Origin: Pseudogemmobacter bohemicus
Lineage (GTDB): Bacteria > Pseudomonadota > Alphaproteobacteria > Rhodobacterales > Rhodobacteraceae
Assembly: GCF_003290025.1 (NCBI RefSeq)
Contig: NZ_QNHG01000001.1
Location: forward strand, 241,868 to 304,232
Direction: 5' to 3'
DNA: 62,365 bases
This document shows positions 54,813 to 62,365 of the stretch, in pieces. Below the pieces are notes generated by a model. That model searched no databases, was not told where the DNA came from, and worked only from the letters and a program-made list of their open reading frames with translations. The number at the start of each line of letters is the position of its first letter. Position 1 is the first letter of the stretch. The position numbers and the translations under genes are program-made.

Positions 54813-56210
54813 ATGTCATCGACGATTGCCCTGCTGGCGCTCTTGTCCTGGCCCTTCGTGGTCTGGATCTTTTACAACCGGATGGGGCCGGGGCGGGCGC
54901 TGATCTGGTCGGTGCTGGGCGGCTATATGGTGCTGCCCGAGCTGGCGAAAATCAATCTTCCCATGCTGCCCGACCCGGACAAGCATATGCTGCCGGCGCT
55001 GGCGGCGGCGGTGTTGTCCTGGCTGATGCTGGGGAAAAGCCTGCCGGTCTTCACCGGGAATATGCTGATCCGGGTGCTGGTCGCGGGCTTCCTGATCTCA
55101 CCGGTTTTCACGGCACTTCTGAACATGGACCCGGTGGTTCTTGGCTATGGGCGCGATATTCAGGGCATGCGGATCTACGATTCCATCGCCATTGCCGGCA
55201 CCGAGGCGATGTATCTCCTGCCGCTGTTCCTTGCGCGCCGCGACCTCGCCACGCCCGAGGCGATGCGCGACCTGCTGATGGCGCTGGTGATCGCAGCGCT
55301 GCTTTATACCGGGCCGATCCTGATCGAGACGGTGATGTCGCCGCGGCTCCATATCTGGGTCTATGGCTATTTCCAGCATGACATGTCCCAGGCGGTGCGT
55401 TTCGGCGGCTGGAGGCCGTTTGTCTTCATGCCGCATGGGCTTTGGGTGGCGTTTTTCGTGCTTTCCTGCCTGATCGCGGCGGGAGTGATGCTGCGGCTCG
55501 GGCCGGCGCCGGCACGGGTCTGGCAGCTGCCGGTCTTCCTTTTGACCTGCGCGCTGTTGATCCTGTGCAAGAGCTTTGGCCCCATCGCCTATGCGCTGGC
55601 TGCGGCGCCGCTGGTCTTTCTGGCAAAGCCCCGCCTGATCCTGGTGATCGCCGGGCTGCTGGCGGTGGTGGTGATCCTGTATCCGCTGCTCCGGGGCCTG
55701 CATCTGGTGCCGGTCGATTATATCGCGAGCTTTGCAGGTGATCTCAGCGAGGACCGTGCGCAGAGCTTCGGCTACCGGCTGATGAACGAGGATCTGCTGC
55801 TTGAGCGCGCCGCTGAACGCCCGCTGTTCGGCTGGGGCGGTTACGGGCGTGGCTTTCTTTACGACCCCGATACCGGCGCGCTGGAGACGGTGGCCGATGG
55901 CGCCTGGATCATCCGCATCGGTGCTTTCGGCTGGATCGGCTATATCGTGCAATTCGGGCTTTTGTGCCTGCCGCTCTGGCTCTTGTCGCGCGAGGCGCGG
56001 CTGAGGCCCGGCTCGGTCGGGCTGCCGGCGGCGGGGGTGGCGCTGATCCTTGGGCTGAACCTTGTTGATCTCTTGCCCAATGCGACGCTGACGCCGCTGA
56101 CCTGGCTGATGGCGGGCGCGGTGCTGGGCATGGCCGAGGCGCTGCGCAATCAGCGCGAGGCGGCGGGTGCTGCGCTGCGGCAAAGCCAGCCGCGCCGCAC
56201 CATTATCTGA
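54813..56210 (+). CDS. O-antigen ligase/Wzy-like polysaccharide polymerase
   Basis: This 465-residue protein has about 11-12 hydrophobic segments, with a larger loop at about 310-355 (SEDRAQSFGYRLMNEDLLLE, then RPLFGWGGYGRGF). The loop text resembles the Wzy_C/O-antigen ligase domain, where G-W-G-G-type motifs are common. It should polymerise repeat units in the periplasm, completing the flippase/co-polymerase set. It is followed after 270 bases by the polyketide synthase gene on the same strand. Confidence 0.82.
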   Translation: MSSTIALLALLSWPFVVWIFYNRMGPGRALIWSVLGGYMVLPELAKINLPMLPDPDKHMLPALAAAVLSWLMLGKSLPVFTGNMLIRVLVAGFLISPVFTALLNMDPVVLGYGRDIQGMRIYDSIAIAGTEAMYLLPLFLARRDLATPEAMRDLLMALVIAALLYTGPILIETVMSPRLHIWVYGYFQHDMSQAVRFGGWRPFVFMPHGLWVAFFVLSCLIAAGVMLRLGPAPARVWQLPVFLLTCALLILCKSFGPIAYALAAAPLVFLAKPRLILVIAGLLAVVVILYPLLRGLHLVPVDYIASFAGDLSEDRAQSFGYRLMNEDLLLERAAERPLFGWGGYGRGFLYDPDTGALETVADGAWIIRIGAFGWIGYIVQFGLLCLPLWLLSREARLRPGSVGLPAAGVALILGLNLVDLLPNATLTPLTWLMAGAVLGMAEALRNQREAAGAALRQSQPRRTII

Positions 56211-56479
56211 GTGCTTTTCCCGGAGCTGCCGGAGAACCTGGCTCGGTTTTGCGCGAAACAGGGCGCAAATGTGGCTTTTTTGCGTCAGTATTGTGGCATT
56301 GTTGCCCGCCCGGATATGAACTGGTCACGCCCCCGGCAAGGGTATGAGTTTGCCCGGGATTGCGCTAGATTAACGCGGGTAATCAATGCGCTGGCAGGGG
56401 AGTGTCTGTCGGGGCTGGAGCAATGGCTGTTTCCTCCCCATATCTCTCCCCAGGTCTCTCTGCCGGCAGAACCGAAGTG

Positions 56480-59400
56480 ATGGATGATATGACGCGCAGA
56501 CCCCAAGGTGTGGCCGCGACCGACATTGCGATTGTCGGCATGGCCGCGCATTTGCCGGGGGCGGGCGATATCAATGCCTTCTGGGACAATCTGCGCGCCG
56601 GGGTGGAATCGATCCGGGTGCTCTCACGCGAGGAATTGCTGGCGGCGGGGGAAAGCGCTTCCAGGATGGCGCGGCCGAATTATGTGCCCTCGGCCGCCGT
56701 GCTGGACGGGTTCGAGACATTCGATGCCGAGTTCTTCGGCTTTTCCCCGAAAGAGGCGGCAATCCTTGATCCGCAGCACCGCCAGTTCCTGGAGGTCGCC
56801 TGGGAGGCGCTGGAAAATGCCGGCCACCCGCCCGAGGCCTTCCCCGGCTCGATCGGGGTCTGGGCCGGCTGCGGCATGGGATCGTATTTCTATTTCAACC
56901 TTTGTACGAACCCCGATCTGGTCGAAGAGACCGGCATGTTCCTTCTGCGCCATACCGGCAATGACAAGGATTTTCTGGCCACCCGCGCCAGCCATATCCT
57001 TGATCTCAAGGGCCCTTCGGTCAATGTGCAGACCGCCTGCTCGACCAGCCTTGTCGCCGTACATTACGCCTCGCAGGCGCTGCTGAACGGCGAATGCGAC
57101 ATGGCGCTGGCGGGTGGGGTGACCATCGAGCTGCCCCATGCGCGGGGCTATCTGTTCCAGGACGGTGAGATCCTGTCGCCGGACGGGCATTGCCATGCCT
57201 TTGACCACCGGGCGCAAGGGACGGTGTTCGGCTCGGGCGCGGGCTGTGTGGTGCTGCGCCGCGCGGTCGATGCGATCCGGGACGGCGATCATATCTGGGC
57301 GATCCTGAAGGCGACCGCGATCAACAATGACGGCGCCGCCAAGGCGGGCTATCTCGCGCCCTCGGTCGATGGCCAATCGGCCTGTATTGCCGAGGCCCAG
57401 GCGCTGGCCGGGGTCACCGCAGATACGGTGACCTATATCGAATGCCACGGCACCGGAACATATCTCGGCGACCCGATCGAGGTTGCGGCGCTGACCGATG
57501 CTTTCCGCGAGACGACGGATGCGGTGGGCCATTGCCGCATCGGCTCGGTCAAGACGAATATCGGCCATCTCGATACAGCGGCGGGGGTTGCCAGTCTGAT
57601 CAAGGTGGCGCTGTCGCTGCATCACCGCGAATTGCCGCCGAGCCTCGGCTATGAGGCGCCGAACCCGTCGATTGATTTTGAGACCTCGCCCTTTCGCGTC
57701 AATGACCGGCTGGTGCCCTGGCAGGCACCGATCCTGCGGGCAGGCGTCAACAGCCTTGGCGTCGGCGGCACGAATGCCCATGCGGTGCTGGAGGAGGCGC
57801 CTTTGCGGCTGGCATCCGAGGACAGCGACTGGCCATTCCAGCCGCTGGTGATCTCGGCCCGCTCGAAAGCTGCGCTGGAGGGCCAGGCTTTGCGACTGGC
57901 CGCCCATCTGCGCGCCCATCCTGACCAGAAGCTGGCCGATATCGCCTGGACCCTGAAAGAGGGCCGCCGCGCCTTCGAGAAGCGCCGGGTCATCGTGGCG
58001 GAAAGCCATGATCAGGCGGCGGGCCTGCTGGAAGGCGCCAATCCGCGCCTTGTCTTCAACCATGACCATCTGGGCGACAACCCCGAAGTGGTCTTCATGT
58101 TCCCCGGTGGCGGCGCGCAATTTGCCGGCATGGCCCGCGATCTTTACGAGACCGAGCCGGTCTTCCGCGACTGGATGGACCGGGGCCTCGCGGTGCTGGA
58201 GCCGCAGCTGGATTACGACATCCGCGCGCTCTGGCTGCCCGAGAAGGGCGCCGAAGAGGCGGCGGATCAGGCGCTGAAAAAGCCCTCGGTGCAGCTGCCG
58301 CTGATTATGATCACCGAATTCGCGCTGGCGAAGCTTTATGAAAGCTGGGGCGTCACCCCCGCCGCGCTGATCGGCCATTCGATGGGCGAGAACACCGCCG
58401 CCGCTTTGGCGGGCGTGATGAGTTTCGAGGATTGCATCGGTCTTGTCCTGCTCCGCGGCCGGCTTTTCGACAGCGTGGCGCCGGGGGGGATGCTTTCCGT
58501 GCCGCTGCCCGAGGCGGATCTGGGGCGCTACTGGGCCGATGATCTCGATATGGCCTCGGTCAATGCGTCGGGGCTTTGCGTGGTCTCTGGCCCGGATGCG
58601 GCGCTTGACGCTTTGGCGGCGCGGCTGATGGTGGATGAGGTCGAGACGCAGCGGATCGCGATCAACATCGCCGCCCATAGCCGTATGCTCGATCCGATCC
58701 TGGAGGATTTCGGCGCCTATCTGCGCGGCATCCGGCTGTCGGTGCCGCAAATCCCGATCATCTCGAACCGCAGCGGCGCGGTGCTGACGGATGCCGAGGC
58801 GACCAGCCCCGATTACTGGGTCGCGCATCTGAGGAATACGGTGAATTTCCGTGCCGGGCTGGCGGCGCTGATGGCGGTTCCGGGCCGCGTCTATATGGAG
58901 ATGGGGCCGGGCCGCGCGCTGTCTTCGCTGGCGGGGGCGAACGGTGTGGCGCCGGGCCAGGTGGTGCCGGCTTTGCGTCATCCGGAACAGAGGATCGCCG
59001 ATGATGCCTGGCTGATCGGCTCTGTCGCGCGGCTCTGGGCCTGCGGGGTTGCGGTCGATTGGGGCCAGATCTGGGGTGGGCGGGCGCGTCAGCGCGTGGC
59101 GCTGCCCGGCTATGCCTTTCAGCGCAAACCGTTTTTTATCGCACCGGGTGAGGCGGCGCCGGCCCAGGCAGAGCTGCCGGCGCGGATCGAAGATCTCGCG
59201 AACTGGGGCTGGAAGCGCCATTGGTCGCCGGCGCTTGCCGGGTTTGACATTGACGATCTGGACGATCTCGCCGCGGCAAGCTGGCTGGTCTTTGCCGATG
59301 ATGCCGGGCTTTGTGCGGCGGCTGCCACGCGGTTGCGCGAGGCCGGGCATCGGGTGATCCTTGTGACCCCCGGCGACAGTTTCCGCCGCCAGAGCGAGGA

Positions 59401-62365
59401 CCGCTATACACTCGCGCCCGAGCGCGGGCTGGAGGGGTATGAGGCGCTGATCCGCGATCTGGCTGGGCGCGGCATCGCGCCGGCGCATATCCTGCATGGC
59501 TGGCTGGTGACCAGGGATGAGAGTTTCCGCCCGGGCTCCAGCTTCGCGCAGAGGCTGGTTGAGCAGGGGTTCTGGTCGGCGTTTTTCCTTGTGCAGGCGC
59601 TGGCGGGGGAGAACCTCGCCGGAGAGGCCTTTGTCGGGGGTGTCAAGCTGACCTTCCTGACCAATGGCGCGGCGGCGGTGAAAGGCAGCCGGCCCGGCTG
59701 GCCGGAAAAGGCGCTCTTGCGCGGGCCGGTGCTGGTAGCGGCAAAAGAGCTGCCGGGGCTGGCGCTGGCGCAGCTGGATCTGGAGCTGCCGCAGCTGCGG
59801 CGCGGTGAGGCGCTGCCGGAGGCGCTGGTCGCGGCTGTGATCGAAGAGGCGCTGTCTGCGGGCGGTGGTGTCGCCGCCCTGCGCGGTGCGCGGCGCTATG
59901 GCGAAGGCTTGCGCCCGGCGCCGCTGCCGGAGGCGGGCTTTGATTTTCCCGATGGCGCGCATGTGCTGATCACCGGCGGCTTTGGCGGCATCGGCCTGAC
60001 CCTGGCGGAAGAGCTGATCCGGCGGCACCGCGCGAAGGTGACGCTGATCGCCCGCTCGCGCCTGCCCGAGGGCGCGGCGCGGCGGGCCTGGCTTTCGGGC
60101 CATGCGCCCGGCGATGCGGTCTCGCGCCGGATCCTCGCGGTGGAACGGCTGGAGGCGCTGGCGCAGGAAAGCGGCGGCAGCATCGCGCTGGCTTCGGCCG
60201 ATGTGGCCAATCTCTTCGAGATGCGGGCGGCGGTGGAGGCGGCGGCCCTGCACTCGGGGCCGGTGGATGTGGTGATCCATGCGGCGGGGATGGTGGCGGA
60301 TGGGCCGATCCTCGGCAAGGATCCGGCCAGGGTAGAAGAGGTTTTTGCCCCCAAGCTGCACGGCACCGGGGTGATCGACCGGCTGTTCCCGGATGGGATG
60401 CTGAAGCTTCTGGTGCTGTTTTCCTCGACCTCGACGGTGACGGGGCCGGCGGGGCAGGTCGATTATGTGGCGGCGAATGAATATCTGAATGCCTTTGCCG
60501 AGGCGCGGGCCGGGGGTGCAACCCGGGTGGTGGCGCTGGATTGGGGGATCTGGCAGGGCGTCGGCATGGCTGCCGAGAGCCTGTCGGACCGGCTGGGTCG
60601 CGAGGAGACGCCGGAGGTGCCGGTGCGTCAGCCGATGCTGCGCAGGGCGGGCTTTGATGCCGCCGGCAACCGGCTGTTTACCGGCGTCGTGGAGTGCGGG
60701 CAGTGGATTTTTGATGGCCACCGCACCCGGGAAGGCCAGGCCTTGCTGCCGGGAACCGGCTATCTGGAGCTTGCGGCTGAGGCCTGGGCTTTGCAGGAGG
60801 GCGGCGACGGGGCGGCGCCGGGGATCGGCGCGGGGTTCGGGATCCGCGATCTGACCTTTTTCGCGGCGCTGGATCTTGCCGAAGACGAGCGCCGGGCGCT
60901 GCGGGTGCGGCTGCGCCGCAGCGATGAGGGGTATGATTTCGAGGTGCAGACGCTTGTGCCCGCTGGTGGCCGCGAGGGCTGGGCGACCCATGCCACCGCG
61001 CGGCTTCTTGCTCTGACCGCAGAAGAGGCCGCGATCGCGCCGGGGATCGACCCCGGCGCGATCGCCGCGCGGCTTCGCGCGCCCGAGGCAGGCAGGCCGG
61101 CGGAGGGCGGGGACAGTGCTGCGGGGGCGGAGGCCTGGCTCGCCAGTCCGCAGGAGGCCTTTCTGGACTTTGGCCCGCGCTGGCGGGTGCTGCGTTCGCG
61201 TGTCTTTGGTGCGGGCGAGGGGCTTGCGTTTTTGTCGCTGCCGGTGGCGTTCCGGCAGGAGGCGGTGGAGGGGGGCGGAACAGCCACCCTTCAGCAGGAC
61301 GCAGCGGAGAGCTGGCTCTTGCATCCGGCGCTGATGGATCTGGCGACTGGCTGGGCGATGGATCTGATCGCGGGCTATCAGCCGGACCGGCTCTGGGTGC
61401 CGCTTTCCTATGGCGCGGTGCGGGTTTTCGCGCCGCTGACAGCCGGGGTGATCAGCCATATCCGCAATGCGGACGACAATCGGGTCGACCGGCCGACTGC
61501 CGTTTTCGACATTACCCTCGCCGCCCCGGATGGCCGTGTGCTGGTCGAGATCGCGGGCTTCACCATCCGGCGGCTCGATGCGGCTCTGGCTTTCCCGAAA
61601 CCCGATCCGCGCCTGCTGGAGGCACCGGAAGGGGGCCCCGCGCGGGCGCTGTCGCCGGCCGAAGAGCGGCTGATGCTGGCCTTACGCCAGGGCATCCGTC
61701 CTGAAGAGGGCGCCGGGGTTTTCGGCCGCGCGGTGAATGCAGGCCTGTCGCAGGTCCTGGTCTCGTCGCTGGATCTGCCGGCGCTGATCCGCCAGACCGC
61801 TGCCATTGTCGCGGCCCGTAAATCCGGCCAGAGTTTCGAGCGCCCGGATCTCGACACGGATTACATCGCGCCGCGCGACGATATCGAGCGCAGCCTGACC
61901 GGGTTCTGGCAGGATCTGCTGGGGGTCTCCCAGGTGGGGGTCGAGGATAATTTCTTTGACCTTGGCGGCCACAGCCTGATCGCGGTCAGGCTTTTTGCGA
62001 TGGTGAAAAAGACCTGGTCGGTCGATTTCCCGATCTCGGTTCTGTTCGAGGCGCCGACCGTGGCGGCCTGTGCAGGGCTGATCCGCGAGGCGGCCGGTAT
62101 CGTCGGCCTGCCGGAGGCGGGCGGTGGCGATGCGACCCCGGCGCCGGATCAGGGCGGCGCTGCGACGGGGACGGGCGCGCTGGCAAAGGCGGTCAAACCC
62201 GCGCGCCGCTTTACCCATCTGGTGCCGATGACGCCGGAGGGCGGCCGCAATGTGGGGCAGAATGCGGGGAAAACGCCGTTCTTCCTCGTCTCCGGCATGT
62301 TCGGCAATGTGCTGAACCTGCGGCATCTGGCGCAGCTGGAAGGGCGCGACCGACCGTTTTACCCT
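56480..62365 (+). CDS. Type I polyketide synthase (partial, runs off window end)
   Basis: 1,962 codons are present with no stop before the window edge. Domains in order: ketosynthase (about 14-440; Cys187 in TACSTSL, His323 in ECHGTGTY, His363 in TNIGHLD); acyltransferase (about 520-840; Ser634 in GHSMGEN); a KR structural half and ketoreductase (about 900-1370; TGGFGGIGL, Ser1315/1316, Tyr1329 in DYVAANEYLN); dehydratase double hot-dog (about 1390-1690; His1414 in DGHRTREGQALLPG, Asp1620 in HPALMDLATG); ACP (about 1790-1870; Ser1832 in DLGGHSLIAV); and the beginning of a thioesterase (FFLVSGMFGNVLNLRHL). All key residues look intact. KR before DH is not the usual order. The start could be 56480 or the ATG at 56489. 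It follows the polymerase gene of the exopolysaccharide locus. Confidence 0.93.
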   Translation, partial: MDDMTRRPQGVAATDIAIVGMAAHLPGAGDINAFWDNLRAGVESIRVLSREELLAAGESASRMARPNYVPSAAVLDGFETFDAEFFGFSPKEAAILDPQHRQFLEVAWEALENAGHPPEAFPGSIGVWAGCGMGSYFYFNLCTNPDLVEETGMFLLRHTGNDKDFLATRASHILDLKGPSVNVQTACSTSLVAVHYASQALLNGECDMALAGGVTIELPHARGYLFQDGEILSPDGHCHAFDHRAQGTVFGSGAGCVVLRRAVDAIRDGDHIWAILKATAINNDGAAKAGYLAPSVDGQSACIAEAQALAGVTADTVTYIECHGTGTYLGDPIEVAALTDAFRETTDAVGHCRIGSVKTNIGHLDTAAGVASLIKVALSLHHRELPPSLGYEAPNPSIDFETSPFRVNDRLVPWQAPILRAGVNSLGVGGTNAHAVLEEAPLRLASEDSDWPFQPLVISARSKAALEGQALRLAAHLRAHPDQKLADIAWTLKEGRRAFEKRRVIVAESHDQAAGLLEGANPRLVFNHDHLGDNPEVVFMFPGGGAQFAGMARDLYETEPVFRDWMDRGLAVLEPQLDYDIRALWLPEKGAEEAADQALKKPSVQLPLIMITEFALAKLYESWGVTPAALIGHSMGENTAAALAGVMSFEDCIGLVLLRGRLFDSVAPGGMLSVPLPEADLGRYWADDLDMASVNASGLCVVSGPDAALDALAARLMVDEVETQRIAINIAAHSRMLDPILEDFGAYLRGIRLSVPQIPIISNRSGAVLTDAEATSPDYWVAHLRNTVNFRAGLAALMAVPGRVYMEMGPGRALSSLAGANGVAPGQVVPALRHPEQRIADDAWLIGSVARLWACGVAVDWGQIWGGRARQRVALPGYAFQRKPFFIAPGEAAPAQAELPARIEDLANWGWKRHWSPALAGFDIDDLDDLAAASWLVFADDAGLCAAAATRLREAGHRVILVTPGDSFRRQSEDRYTLAPERGLEGYEALIRDLAGRGIAPAHILHGWLVTRDESFRPGSSFAQRLVEQGFWSAFFLVQALAGENLAGEAFVGGVKLTFLTNGAAAVKGSRPGWPEKALLRGPVLVAAKELPGLALAQLDLELPQLRRGEALPEALVAAVIEEALSAGGGVAALRGARRYGEGLRPAPLPEAGFDFPDGAHVLITGGFGGIGLTLAEELIRRHRAKVTLIARSRLPEGAARRAWLSGHAPGDAVSRRILAVERLEALAQESGGSIALASADVANLFEMRAAVEAAALHSGPVDVVIHAAGMVADGPILGKDPARVEEVFAPKLHGTGVIDRLFPDGMLKLLVLFSSTSTVTGPAGQVDYVAANEYLNAFAEARAGGATRVVALDWGIWQGVGMAAESLSDRLGREETPEVPVRQPMLRRAGFDAAGNRLFTGVVECGQWIFDGHRTREGQALLPGTGYLELAAEAWALQEGGDGAAPGIGAGFGIRDLTFFAALDLAEDERRALRVRLRRSDEGYDFEVQTLVPAGGREGWATHATARLLALTAEEAAIAPGIDPGAIAARLRAPEAGRPAEGGDSAAGAEAWLASPQEAFLDFGPRWRVLRSRVFGAGEGLAFLSLPVAFRQEAVEGGGTATLQQDAAESWLLHPALMDLATGWAMDLIAGYQPDRLWVPLSYGAVRVFAPLTAGVISHIRNADDNRVDRPTAVFDITLAAPDGRVLVEIAGFTIRRLDAALAFPKPDPRLLEAPEGGPARALSPAEERLMLALRQGIRPEEGAGVFGRAVNAGLSQVLVSSLDLPALIRQTAAIVAARKSGQSFERPDLDTDYIAPRDDIERSLTGFWQDLLGVSQVGVEDNFFDLGGHSLIAVRLFAMVKKTWSVDFPISVLFEAPTVAACAGLIREAAGIVGLPEAGGGDATPAPDQGGAATGTGALAKAVKPARRFTHLVPMTPEGGRNVGQNAGKTPFFLVSGMFGNVLNLRHLAQLEGRDRPFYP

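Noticed and set aside
53834-55381. Plus-strand ORF of 515 codons across wecG-type and polymerase genes
   Set aside because: It is antisense to the GT26 motifs and out of frame with the clear membrane protein; composition is shadow-like.
56624-61459. Minus-strand open frame of 1,611 codons under the PKS gene
   Set aside because: It is antisense to well-defined PKS domains. Its product is rich in Arg, Gln, His and Pro with no fold signature, which is the expected shadow of GC-rich third positions.

Overview
This is a GC-rich chromosomal window from an alphaproteobacterium, most probably of the Rhodobacteraceae/Paracoccaceae. The grounds are gene content and order familiar from that group (hisA-hisF-hisE; gpmI-envC-ctpA-rppH; heparinase-like-purH-lspA-DUF3035 lipoprotein-paired M16 peptidases) and short intergenic repeats of a type seen in Rhodobacterales. 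The genus cannot be fixed from the sequence. The window ends inside a large polyketide synthase gene.

Layout. (1) 85-4277: an electrophile/quinone-type detoxification group. A VOC ring-cleaving dioxygenase lies divergent from a LysR regulator, followed by a glutathione S-transferase and an unusual VOC dioxygenase-alpha/beta hydrolase fusion. (2) 4392-8667: AlkD-like DNA repair protein, a frameshifted pseudogene, an HDAC-family deacetylase, DUF167, a small hypothetical protein and an M48 lipoprotein protease. (3) 8668-11218: 2.5 kb with no recognisable gene, abutting the 3' end of a tRNA-Ala(CGC). (4) 11417-13344: hisE, hisF, hisA. (5) 13518-19445: DUF2147 protein, a MarR regulator with a lone ketoacyl-ACP synthase and a large palindromic operator, a divergent ohrR/ohr pair, a membrane protein, and a divergent SDR/AraC pair. 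(6) 19446-21313: a second stretch without recognisable genes. (7) 21363-38146, all minus strand: rppH, ctpA, envC, gpmI, a DMT transporter, rmuC, mutL, two M16 peptidases, a DUF3035 lipoprotein, lspA, purH and a heparinase II/III-like protein.

(8) 38467 to the right edge: an exopolysaccharide locus. It holds an SGNH esterase/acyltransferase-like protein, a secreted glycoside-hydrolase-like protein, two GT2 and one GT4 glycosyltransferases, a flippase, a complete dTDP-L-rhamnose operon (rfbC-B-D-A), an ExoY-type priming sugar transferase, a split chain-length regulator and tyrosine-kinase-like ATPase, a WecG/TagA-type transferase and an O-antigen-ligase/Wzy-like polymerase. These could together make, flip, polymerise and trim a rhamnose-containing polymer by a Wzx/Wzy-type route. 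Directly after the polymerase lies a type I polyketide synthase (KS-AT-KR-DH-ACP and the start of a thioesterase). Its position suggests that a polyketide acyl product may be tied to the polymer; this is the most novel-looking part of the window.

Most long opposite-strand ORFs, including one of 1,611 codons under the PKS, are shadows produced by GC-rich third codon positions and are not annotated.
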